Below, in pieces: positions 7,800 through 13,126 of a DNA stretch of 13,126 bases. The stretch's first letter is position 1. Each line of letters starts with the position of its first letter. This stretch comes from Planctomycetia bacterium (lineage in GTDB: Bacteria > Planctomycetota > Phycisphaerae > Phycisphaerales > SM1A02). Under the pieces are notes generated by a model. The model ran no database searches. It was not told where the DNA came from and worked only from the letters and a program-made list of their open reading frames with translations. Location: positions 1 through 13,126 of the forward strand of contig SYHM01000049.1 in the NCBI GenBank assembly GCA_005799205.1, in the 5' to 3' direction. Position numbers and translations under genes: made by a program.

Positions 7800-9089
7800 T
7801 CACTGAACCACTCGCGCAACCGCCCAGTTTCGCTTTCCACGGCGGATGAATGCAAACGTGCCATGCAACAACGCGGCGCTCCCAAGTGATGAGGCAAGGT
7901 CGGCGCGCTCGCCATTGACTTGGACCGCTCCAGATTCAAGAAACTCTCGCGCTTCGCGCTTGCTAGACGCCAGCCCAGTCTCGAGGAGGACATCCAAGAC
8001 TGCTTTTCCGCTGCCTCCGAGCGCTTCGCGCGTGAGTGCGCACGATGGAAGATCAGCCGCAACGTCGCTCGCGGAACGTTCATCGAGCGACCGCAAGTCT
8101 CCCGAAAAGAGCGCCGCGGCGCACAGCGCGGCACGAACCTGCTCTGTTTCACCGTGCACCATCGCAGTCATCTGATCGGCAAGTGCTCGCTGAGCTGGTC
8201 GCGACCCGGGGGCGTCGACTTGTTCGGCCGCGAGTTCTTCGATGCGATCCTGCGAAAGAAATGTGAACCACCGCAAGAACTTCAGCGCGTCTTCATCGGA
8301 CGCGTTGAGCCAGTATTGGTGAAACCGATACGGACTCGTCCGATCGGCGTTCAGGTAGATCGCCCCAGACTCGGACTTCCCGATCTTTGTTCCATCGGAC
8401 TTGGTGACGAGCTGATTCGTGATTCCAAACGCGTCTCCACTGGCGATTCGGCGCACGAGGTCGATGCCAGAGCAGATGTTGCCCCATTGGTCGGCGCCCC
8501 CGAGTTGCACTGTGCAACCGGCGGTTCGATAGAGGTGCAAGAAATCGTATGCCTGCAGAATCATGTAGCTGAACTCGGTGTACGAGATCCCCTGTTCACG
8601 CTGCGACAATCGACTCGCGACAGAATCTCGTGCCACCATCTGATTCACTGAGAAATGTTTTCCAACATCGCGCAGGACATCGATGAACCCAAGCGGAAGC
8701 AACCACTCTGCGTTGTCGACCACACTTGCTGCGTTGCGGCCTGAAAAATCGAGAATTCGAGCGAACACAGGCCTCTGGCGTCCGATGTTGTGCCGGACTT
8801 GCTCGGAAGTGATCAGTTGACGCTCTGTGCTCTTTCCACTTGGATCGCCAATAAGCCCTGTCGCCCCACCCATGACCACGAGGGGGCGATGACCCGCCTG
8901 TTGCCACCGGGCAAGCACGGTGATTGGAAGCAGGTTTCCCACGGTGAGACTGTCGCTCGTCGGGTCAAATCCGCAGTACGCGAGCCTCCCTGGGGTGACG
9001 AGGTGGCTTGTGAGCAGGTCTGACGTGGTTTGGTGGAGCAATCCGCGCCATGCAAGATCGGCGATGAATCCGCTTGTCGTCCTTGGCAT
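7800..9089 (-). CDS. tyrS: Tyrosine--tRNA ligase
   Basis: This 429-residue class I synthetase attaches tyrosine to its tRNA in the cytoplasm. The start DLAWRGLLHQTT is typical of bacterial TyrRS. The ATP-site segment is YCGFDPTSDSLTVGNLLP (38-55), so the HIGH motif is TVGN at 49-52. Next are GGATGLIGDPSGKS (74-87), NAEWL (126-130), SYTEFSYMILQAYDF (169-183) and QLGGADQWGNI (195-205). The KMSKS loop reads KIGKS (235-239). A C-terminal S4-like RNA-binding domain is at about 360-425 (VLDVLLETGLASSKREAREFLESGAVQVNG). The start is fixed by an in-frame TAG 9 bases upstream. No Shine-Dalgarno site precedes the ATG; instead TAGAAT lies 6 bases upstream. It heads the minus-strand operon and is divergent from rplK. 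Confidence 0.95.
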   Translation of the reverse strand: MPRTTSGFIADLAWRGLLHQTTSDLLTSHLVTPGRLAYCGFDPTSDSLTVGNLLPITVLARWQQAGHRPLVVMGGATGLIGDPSGKSTERQLITSEQVRHNIGRQRPVFARILDFSGRNAASVVDNAEWLLPLGFIDVLRDVGKHFSVNQMVARDSVASRLSQREQGISYTEFSYMILQAYDFLHLYRTAGCTVQLGGADQWGNICSGIDLVRRIASGDAFGITNQLVTKSDGTKIGKSESGAIYLNADRTSPYRFHQYWLNASDEDALKFLRWFTFLSQDRIEELAAEQVDAPGSRPAQRALADQMTAMVHGETEQVRAALCAAALFSGDLRSLDERSASDVAADLPSCALTREALGGSGKAVLDVLLETGLASSKREAREFLESGAVQVNGERADLASSLGSAALLHGTFAFIRRGKRNWAVARVVQ

Positions 9090-9095
9090 CGTGGA

Positions 9096-9101
9096 ATTCT
9101 A
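9096..9101 (-). promoter_or_regulatory. Candidate -10 box giving a leaderless tyrS transcript
   Basis: On the complement TAGAAT (5 of 6 to TATAAT) ends 6 bases before the tyrS ATG, which places +1 at or next to the A of ATG. There is no purine-rich ribosome site in the 25 bases before the ATG, which agrees with leaderless translation. A -35 hexamer is not convincing at 16-19 bases, so the call is tentative. Confidence 0.35.
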
Positions 9102-9140
9102 TCGAGGACTTGCGCAACCGAGCGAGAATGGATACATTCC

Positions 9141-9170
9141 TTGGCTCTTCAGTTTCAGACCGCATGTACT
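9141..9170 (+). promoter_or_regulatory. Candidate sigma-70-like promoter for rplKAJL
   Basis: TTGGCT (9141-9146, 4 of 6 to TTGACA) and TGTACT (9165-9170, 4 of 6 to TATAAT) are 18 bases apart. Transcription would begin near 9177 and give a leader of about 80 bases holding two hairpins. Both hexamers are imperfect. It is placed in the 169-base divergent spacer, the only reasonable place for a promoter of this operon within the window. Confidence 0.4.
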
Positions 9171-9191
9171 ACTTGAATGCGCCTGATCGTC

Positions 9192-9250
9192 GCGAGGCAC
9201 CCCTCGCAAGGTCGGCACCTCCCCTCGTTGGGGACATTCAGGTGGGAGGT
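9192..9250 (+). promoter_or_regulatory. Structured rplK leader: stable hairpin plus switchable Shine-Dalgarno hairpin
   Basis: The first hairpin is a perfect 6-bp stem GCGAGG/CCTCGC (9192-9197 with 9202-9207) with a 4-base loop. The second element has two exclusive folds. In one, ACCTCCC (9217-9223) pairs with GGGAGGT (9244-9250) and hides the rplK ribosome site. In the other, CACCT/AGGTG (9216-9220 with 9240-9244) stacks on CCCC/GGGG (9221-9224 with 9230-9233) with a 6-base bulge and leaves most of the site free. E. coli represses its L11-L1 operon by L1 binding to the leader; this element may be a counterpart, by inference. Confidence 0.5.
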
Positions 9251-9258
9251 TCAAACCT

Positions 9259-9684
9259 ATGGCAAAAAAGATAACGAAGCAGTTCAAGATTCTTGCCCCC
9301 GGCGGCAAGGCGACTCCCGCACCGCCACTGGGCCCCGTGCTCGGCGCGAACGGAGTCAACCCAGGACAGTTCATCTCGAAGTTCAACGATGCCACGCGCG
9401 AATTCAATGGTCGCGTTGTGGGGTGCGTCGTCACCGTCTATGCAGATCGCACCTTCGATCTCGAAATCAAGAGTTCGCCTTCATCGGTCCTGATTGCTTC
9501 GGCGCTCAAGATCGAGAAGGGATCGGGAAAGCCCAACACCGAGAAGGTGGGCGTGCTCTCGAAGGCACAGCTGCGAAAGATCGCAGAGGACAAGATGAAG
9601 GATCTCAACGCGGGCAGCATCGACGCGGCGATGCGAGTGATCGCAGGAACCGCACGCTCAATGGGCGTGACGGTGGAGGCATAA
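9259..9684 (+). CDS. rplK: 50S ribosomal protein L11
   Basis: L11 binds the GTPase-associated region of 23S rRNA and forms the base of the stalk contacted by elongation factors. The 141 residues match the usual bacterial length. The N-terminal domain has the proline-rich factor and thiostrepton-site stretch APGGKATPAPPLGPVLGANG (13-32) with Pro22, Pro23 and Pro26 kept. The C-terminal rRNA-binding domain holds KSSPSSVLIASALKIEKGSG and ends with GTARSMGVTVEA. GGGAGG lies 9 bases before the ATG, in a region that can pair with an upstream segment. It is the first gene of the operon; the rplA ATG comes 4 bases after the stop. The usual partner genes secE and nusG are not upstream. Confidence 0.97.
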   Translation: MAKKITKQFKILAPGGKATPAPPLGPVLGANGVNPGQFISKFNDATREFNGRVVGCVVTVYADRTFDLEIKSSPSSVLIASALKIEKGSGKPNTEKVGVLSKAQLRKIAEDKMKDLNAGSIDAAMRVIAGTARSMGVTVEA

Positions 9685-9688
9685 TCCG

Positions 9689-10387
9689 ATGGCAGTCAAA
9701 ACACCAGTACTCGTCGGTCACAGCAAGCGTGTGCGCGGCAACCAAGCGTTCATCGCGCCAACACCCAATTCTCCTGCGGAAGGCGTCAAGGCACTTCGCA
9801 AGTTTAAGCCCACAAAGTTCGACCAGACCGTGAATGTCGTGGTCCACCTCGGAATCGATCCCAAGGTGGCCGATCAGGCGCTCCGCGGAGCGATCTCCTT
9901 TCCCAAGGGGGTTGGCAAGACTGCGCGAGTCATCTGCTTCTGCAACAGTGACAAGGCTGTCGCAGCAAAGGCGGCTGGCGCCGTCGAGGCAGGCGCTGAA
10001 GATCTTGTGGCAAAGGTTGAAGCCGGATGGATGGACTTCGATGTCGCGGTTGCGAGTCCAGACATGATGCGCATCGTGAGCCGCCTCGGAAAGGTGCTTG
10101 GTCCCAAGGGATTGATGCCATCCCCCAAGGCTGGAACGGTTGCGCCTGATGTCGCGACTGCGGTTCGCGAGTATGCAGCCGGAAAGGTCGAATACCGAAA
10201 CGACGATGGCGGCAATGTGCACTGCGTCATCGGAAAACTCTCATTTAGTGACGACGACCTCGTCGCAAATCTCGAACACTTCATCGGCGTGATCCAAAAG
10301 GTCAAACCATCGTCGTCCAAGGGTCTCTATATCCGCAAGTGCGTCATAAGCGCATCCATGAGCCCCGGCGTTCAGATCGCCGTGTGA
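9689..10387 (+). CDS. rplA: 50S ribosomal protein L1
   Basis: L1 binds 23S rRNA at the L1 stalk, which moves deacylated tRNA out of the ribosome; in E. coli it also represses its own operon by binding the L11 leader. The 232 residues are the normal size. The family signature GPKGLMPSPKAGTV is at 138-151, and KFDQTVNVVVHLGIDPK (43-59) is the typical N-terminal strand region. The C-terminus SKGLYIRKCVISASMSPGVQI is also characteristic. The ribosome site GGAGG lies inside the end of rplK, so the two are translationally linked. rplJ follows after 27 bases. Confidence 0.97.
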   Translation: MAVKTPVLVGHSKRVRGNQAFIAPTPNSPAEGVKALRKFKPTKFDQTVNVVVHLGIDPKVADQALRGAISFPKGVGKTARVICFCNSDKAVAAKAAGAVEAGAEDLVAKVEAGWMDFDVAVASPDMMRIVSRLGKVLGPKGLMPSPKAGTVAPDVATAVREYAAGKVEYRNDDGGNVHCVIGKLSFSDDDLVANLEHFIGVIQKVKPSSSKGLYIRKCVISASMSPGVQIAV

Positions 10388-10414
10388 TCGCCACACCTTC
10401 CCGAAGGAGACACA

Positions 10415-10963
10415 ATGAGCAAACCAATCAAGAACATGATCGTCGGCGAGTACAAGAAGCGATTCGCTGACGTTGAAGGTGCCGTCCTGATCGAGATTCG
10501 TGGGATGCCCGCGAAGGCCACCACACAACTTCGCGCACAACTTCGCGCGAGTGATGTAAGCGTGACCGTCATCAAGAACACGCTTGCCCAGCGCGCCTTT
10601 CAAGGAACGCCCCTCGCCCCACTCGCACCCGGGCTCAAGGGTCCACGAGCCATCGTGTACGGCAAGACGAGTGTGGTCACGATCGCTCGCCAGCTCGTGA
10701 AGTCGGCCAAGGAAAACGACAAGCTCGCGCTGATGGGTGCGTGTATCGACGGCTCATGGTTCGATGGCAACGATGGTGTCGTCCGCCTCAGCAAGTATCC
10801 GACGCGCGAAGAGTCGCAATCGCAGCTCATCACGCTCATTCTTTCGCCAGCGCGAAAGACACTCTCGGTCGTGAAGGCTCCAGGTGGACGCCTCCTCGGC
10901 GTTGTCAAGGAAATCCAAACTCGCCTTGAAAAGGGCGAAACCATTTCGGCGAGAGCACACTGA
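10415..10963 (+). CDS. rplJ: 50S ribosomal protein L10
   Basis: L10 anchors the L12 dimers to the ribosome through its long C-terminal helix and binds 23S rRNA with its N-terminal domain. The 182 residues are close to the family norm of 165-180. The N-terminal domain shows ADVEGAVLIEIRGMPAKATTQLRAQLR (17-44, in two blocks) and VTVIKNTLAQRAF (50-62), typical of L10. The C-terminal part SPARKTLSVVKAPGGRLLGVVKEIQTRLEKGE gives the L12-binding helix. AAGGAGA lies 6 bases before the ATG. Only 27 bases separate it from rplA, so the separate L10 leader known from E. coli does not have room unless it overlaps rplA. Confidence 0.95.
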   Translation: MSKPIKNMIVGEYKKRFADVEGAVLIEIRGMPAKATTQLRAQLRASDVSVTVIKNTLAQRAFQGTPLAPLAPGLKGPRAIVYGKTSVVTIARQLVKSAKENDKLALMGACIDGSWFDGNDGVVRLSKYPTREESQSQLITLILSPARKTLSVVKAPGGRLLGVVKEIQTRLEKGETISARAH

Positions 10964-11010
10964 TCACCGTTTTTGAACCGCAGTCCACTGGTCCCCTTGG
11001 GGATGAAATG

Positions 11011-11024
11011 ATGCCTTGTGGCAT
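11011..11024 (+). promoter_or_regulatory. Small hairpin in the rplJ-rplL spacer
   Basis: ATGCC (11011-11015) pairs with GGCAT (11020-11024) around the loop TTGT, and two G-T wobbles can extend the stem. A weaker CCC/GGG element lies just upstream (10993-11003). No T-tract follows, so it is not a terminator. It may be a processing or translation-control element for rplL; the function is inferred only from its place. Confidence 0.25.
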
Positions 11025-11059
11025 TGCCTATGGATCGCACACCTGTAAGGAGTTTCAAC

Positions 11060-11461
11060 ATGTCAGACACGAAAACTTTTGACGCAAAAATCACATCCAT
11101 GGGCGACTCGATCGCCTCACTGACTCTCAAGGAGGCGGTTGAACTGGCTGAGTACATGAAGGACAAGTACGGAATCGAGCCAGCTGCCGGAGGAGCCGTG
11201 ATGGTGGCCAGTGGCGATGGTGGCGGCGCGGCACCTGCGGCCGCTGAGCAGACCGAATTCACCGTGTTCCTCGAGAATTGCGGCGCGACCAAGATCAACG
11301 TGATCAAGGTCGTTCGCGAAGCAACGGGCCTCGGACTGAAGGAAGCCAAGGACCTCGTCGACGCGGCTCCAAAGCCAGTCAAGGAGCACGTCTCGAAAGA
11401 GGATGCCGACAAGCTCAAGGCAGCTCTCGAAGCTGCTGGCGCCAAGGTCGTCCTCAAGTAA
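11060..11461 (+). CDS. rplL: 50S ribosomal protein L7/L12
   Basis: L12 is present in several copies per ribosome and recruits and activates the translational GTPases. The 133 residues comprise an N-terminal dimerisation domain (about 10-40, SIASLTLKEAVELAEYMKDK), an Ala/Gly-rich hinge (about 41-62), and the C-terminal factor-binding domain. That domain contains TEFTVFLENCGATKINVIKVVREATGLGLKEAKDLVDAAPKPVKE (65-109, quoted as landmarks: FTVFL, KINVIKVVRE, GLGLKEAKDLVD). The start is ATG at 11060, because AAGGAG lies 7 bases before it. A longer in-frame reading from 11018 has no ribosome site and adds residues foreign to the family. A strong terminator lies 19 bases after the stop. Confidence 0.96.
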   Translation: MSDTKTFDAKITSMGDSIASLTLKEAVELAEYMKDKYGIEPAAGGAVMVASGDGGGAAPAAAEQTEFTVFLENCGATKINVIKVVREATGLGLKEAKDLVDAAPKPVKEHVSKEDADKLKAALEAAGAKVVLK

Positions 11462-11480
11462 TCACCCGTCAGAGCGTTCC

Positions 11481-11513
11481 AAAGCCCCGCCGGCCCTGGC
11501 GGGGCTTTTTTTT
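11481..11513 (+). terminator. Strong intrinsic terminator after rplL
   Basis: An 11-bp perfect stem, AAAGCCCCGCC with GGCGGGGCTTT (11481-11491 and 11498-11508), closes a 6-base loop and runs into eight T residues (11506-11513). Flanking TTCC and GGAA can extend it. It lies between rplL and rpoB, the place of the partial attenuator known in E. coli, but here it looks like a full terminator. Confidence 0.93.
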
Positions 11514-11545
11514 GGAAAAATTGTAAGTTTGCGCCATTGTCCCCC

Positions 11546-11575
11546 TTGCGCATCCACATGACGTCTTGCTAGTCT
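11546..11575 (+). promoter_or_regulatory. Candidate rpoB promoter downstream of the terminator
   Basis: TTGCGC (11546-11551, 4 of 6 to TTGACA) is followed after 18 bases by TAGTCT (11570-11575) with the extended -10 dinucleotide TG at 11567-11568. Transcription would begin near 11582 and give a leader of about 130 bases. The TGCTAGTCT box matches those before gnd and pilB. A perfect 10-base GC palindrome (11585-11594) lies just after the predicted start. Confidence 0.5.
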
Positions 11576-11710
11576 TCGGGACTTGGCGCGCGCCCCCGCT
11601 TTTGTCCAGAAATCCATGATTCATCGGCTGCAACGAGAGACATCGCTGTCAGTTCTGCCGACGATGCATGAGGGTGCGCAGGGTTGGAACGAGAATTTTC
11701 AGAGGTGACC

Positions 11711-13126
11711 ATGACCACGAGAAACGTCCGTGACTATTCGAAGCGCGGAGACGCGATTCCTGTTCCGAATCTGACTCGAGTGCAACAGGCCGCGTACGAA
11801 CGATTCCTCCAAAAAGATGTGGCGCACGAGGATCGCAAGGAACACCTCGGCTTGCAGTCGTTGTTACGCGAGATCTTTCCCGTCGAAAGTTACGACGGAC
11901 AGATGAAACTGGAGTACATCTCATATTCATTCGGAGAGCCGCAGCACACTGAAGCCGAATGTCGAGAGCTTCGACTCACGTATGGCTACCCGTGGCGAGT
12001 CAAGATGCGCTTGCAGCGCGAAGGCTCAACGGAGGTCCTTGAGGAAGACATCTATCTCGGCGACATTCCAATCCTTCTCGGTGGTGGCGAATTCATCGTC
12101 AATGGATCCGAGCGCGTCATCGTCAGTCAGCTGCATCGGTCCCCTGGGGTCGATTTCTCAATCGCATCGAGTTTTGGCGACCGTCCACTGCACAGCGCTC
12201 GGATCATCCCTGAGCGTGGTTCATGGATTGAACTTGAAGTCACCAAGAAAGATGTGCTTGCCATGCGCATCGACCAGTCAACGAAGTTGGCTGCGACGAC
12301 TTTTCTTCGGGCGATGGATGAGAAGTTCTCAGATACCGAGAAGATTCTCGAGCTCTTTTACGAGGTCGAGGATGTTCGAGTTGAGAAGTTGCGAGCTGAG
12401 CACTATTCGGCCGAACTGATCATCGATCAGGACACGGGCGAGGAACTGTGCAAGATCGGACTCCCCTTTGGTGACAAGGTCGCGACGATTCAGGCGAGTT
12501 CGCTCAAGACGGTCCGAGCAATCTGCAATCCTGGCGACCCGCTGATCCTGAACACGATCGCCGAAGAGAAGCTCGACTTTCTCGCAGAGGCGACCGAGCA
12601 TGAGGCCGCGCTCTTGCGACTCTACGCTCGGCTTCGTCCAGGCAATCCTCCGCAGATCGACAAAGCGAAGGACCTCTTCACGGAGAAGTTCCTTGACACG
12701 AACCGCTATCGCTTGGGGCGAGTGGGCCGTTTCCGAGTGAACCGAAAGTTCGCCGACGACGCCGACTACAAGCAGGTCGGCGAGTCTGCTCAGCACTTGC
12801 GCGCCGAGGATTTTCTTGCAGTCATTCGATACATGATGGAGTTGCGCCGACCAGCCGACCCAAATCGTCGCTCACGTGCACACATCGATGACATCGATCA
12901 CTTGGGGAATCGTCGCCTTCGCACATTGGACGAACTCTCGACCGAAGAAATGCGCAAGGGGTTTCTGAAGCTCAAGCGCACAGTCCAAGAGCGCATGAGC
13001 GCCAAAGATCCAACAGACACTTCGTACAAGATTGCAGACCTCGTCAACTCGAAATCGATCTCGAGCGCGATTGAGTTCTTCTTTGGTCGGAGTGAACTTT
13101 CGCAGGTCGTGGACCAGACCAACCCC
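11711..13126 (+). CDS. rpoB: DNA-directed RNA polymerase subunit beta, N-terminal 472 residues (runs off the window end)
   Basis: The beta subunit forms one side of the RNA polymerase active-site cleft. The reading frame is open from ATG 11711 to the last base, 472 codons. Landmarks include VPNLTRVQQAAYERFLQ near residue 18, DIYLGDIPILLGGGEFIVNGSERVIVSQLHRSPGV around 113-147 (the canonical lobe motif, cited in pieces), then the protrusion and RRPADPNRRSRAHIDDIDHLGNRRLRT. The last residues FFFGRSELSQVVDQTNP (456-472) are the beginning of rifampicin-resistance cluster I. The length up to this point is close to that of Bacillus-type beta, so no large lineage insertion is present in the N-terminal lobe. 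GAGG lies 6 bases before the ATG. A terminator and a candidate promoter separate it from rplL. Confidence 0.97.
   Translation, partial: MTTRNVRDYSKRGDAIPVPNLTRVQQAAYERFLQKDVAHEDRKEHLGLQSLLREIFPVESYDGQMKLEYISYSFGEPQHTEAECRELRLTYGYPWRVKMRLQREGSTEVLEEDIYLGDIPILLGGGEFIVNGSERVIVSQLHRSPGVDFSIASSFGDRPLHSARIIPERGSWIELEVTKKDVLAMRIDQSTKLAATTFLRAMDEKFSDTEKILELFYEVEDVRVEKLRAEHYSAELIIDQDTGEELCKIGLPFGDKVATIQASSLKTVRAICNPGDPLILNTIAEEKLDFLAEATEHEAALLRLYARLRPGNPPQIDKAKDLFTEKFLDTNRYRLGRVGRFRVNRKFADDADYKQVGESAQHLRAEDFLAVIRYMMELRRPADPNRRSRAHIDDIDHLGNRRLRTLDELSTEEMRKGFLKLKRTVQERMSAKDPTDTSYKIADLVNSKSISSAIEFFFGRSELSQVVDQTNP

Noticed and set aside
9241..9258. GGTTCAAA resembling a tRNA T-loop before rplK
   Set aside because: There is no acceptor, D or anticodon arm around it. 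The stretch is explained by the ribosome site and its pairing partner.
11018..11059. Upstream in-frame ATG that would extend L7/L12 by 14 residues
   Set aside because: A perfect AAGGAG site sits just before ATG 11060, and the extra residues have no counterpart in the family.
10600..11559. 319-codon open frame on the complement across rplJ, rplL and the terminator
   Set aside because: It runs antisense through two ribosomal-protein genes and its start region crosses a strong terminator. The Ser/Ala/Thr-rich translation is a mirror of the real genes.
11585..11594. GGCGCGCGCC palindrome as a stable hairpin
   Set aside because: It is a perfect palindrome with no loop, so it cannot fold on itself well. 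It is retained only as a possible protein site near the rpoB start of transcription.
1..13126. CRISPR array, transposon, prophage, toxin-antitoxin or defence genes
   Set aside because: I found no regularly spaced repeats, no transposase or integrase motifs and no terminal inverted repeats. All long frames are accounted for by core genes or the three envelope genes.

Overview
The window is a compact, GC-rich bacterial chromosome segment with little non-coding DNA. Every gap between genes is shorter than 250 bases. Several features point to Planctomycetota, perhaps the class Phycisphaerae: a 'CAAT...VDDE' family hypothetical protein of a kind I associate with that phylum, a short gnd/zwf pair of the GntZ (YqeC) type, and a ribosomal-protein cluster without secE-nusG next to it. 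The assignment is an inference from protein character, with moderate confidence.

Layout: (1) Positions 1-2230, minus strand: a type IV pilus motor operon, pilB (extension ATPase) followed by pilT (retraction ATPase, cut by the window start). (2) Positions 2371-4814, plus strand, divergent from pilB: gnd and zwf, the two dehydrogenases of the oxidative pentose phosphate pathway. (3) Positions 4842-9089, minus strand: tyrS, then three tightly coupled uncharacterised genes (a 176-aa conserved protein, a lipoprotein, and an exported protein with an RDD membrane domain). The three downstream genes are joined by 4-base ATGA overlaps. (4) Positions 9259-13126, plus strand, divergent from tyrS: rplK-rplA-rplJ-rplL, a strong intrinsic terminator, then rpoB with its own probable promoter. 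The window ends inside the rifampicin-resistance region of rpoB.

How the genes work together: Zwf makes 6-phosphogluconolactone from glucose-6-phosphate and Gnd decarboxylates 6-phosphogluconate. PilB and PilT are the opposing motors of one pilus machine. The L11-L1-L10-L12 proteins build the L1 stalk and the GTPase-associated stalk of the 50S subunit, and RpoB is the RNA polymerase beta subunit.

Most of the window is conserved core machinery. I see no CRISPR array, transposon, prophage, defence system or RNA gene. The points that deserve a second look are the structured leader in front of rplK with two mutually exclusive folds, a probable leaderless start for tyrS with a non-canonical HIGH motif, a recurrent TGCTA(G/C)TnT box at three likely promoters, natural substitutions in the RpoB rifampicin pocket, and the uncharacterised envelope genes behind tyrS.
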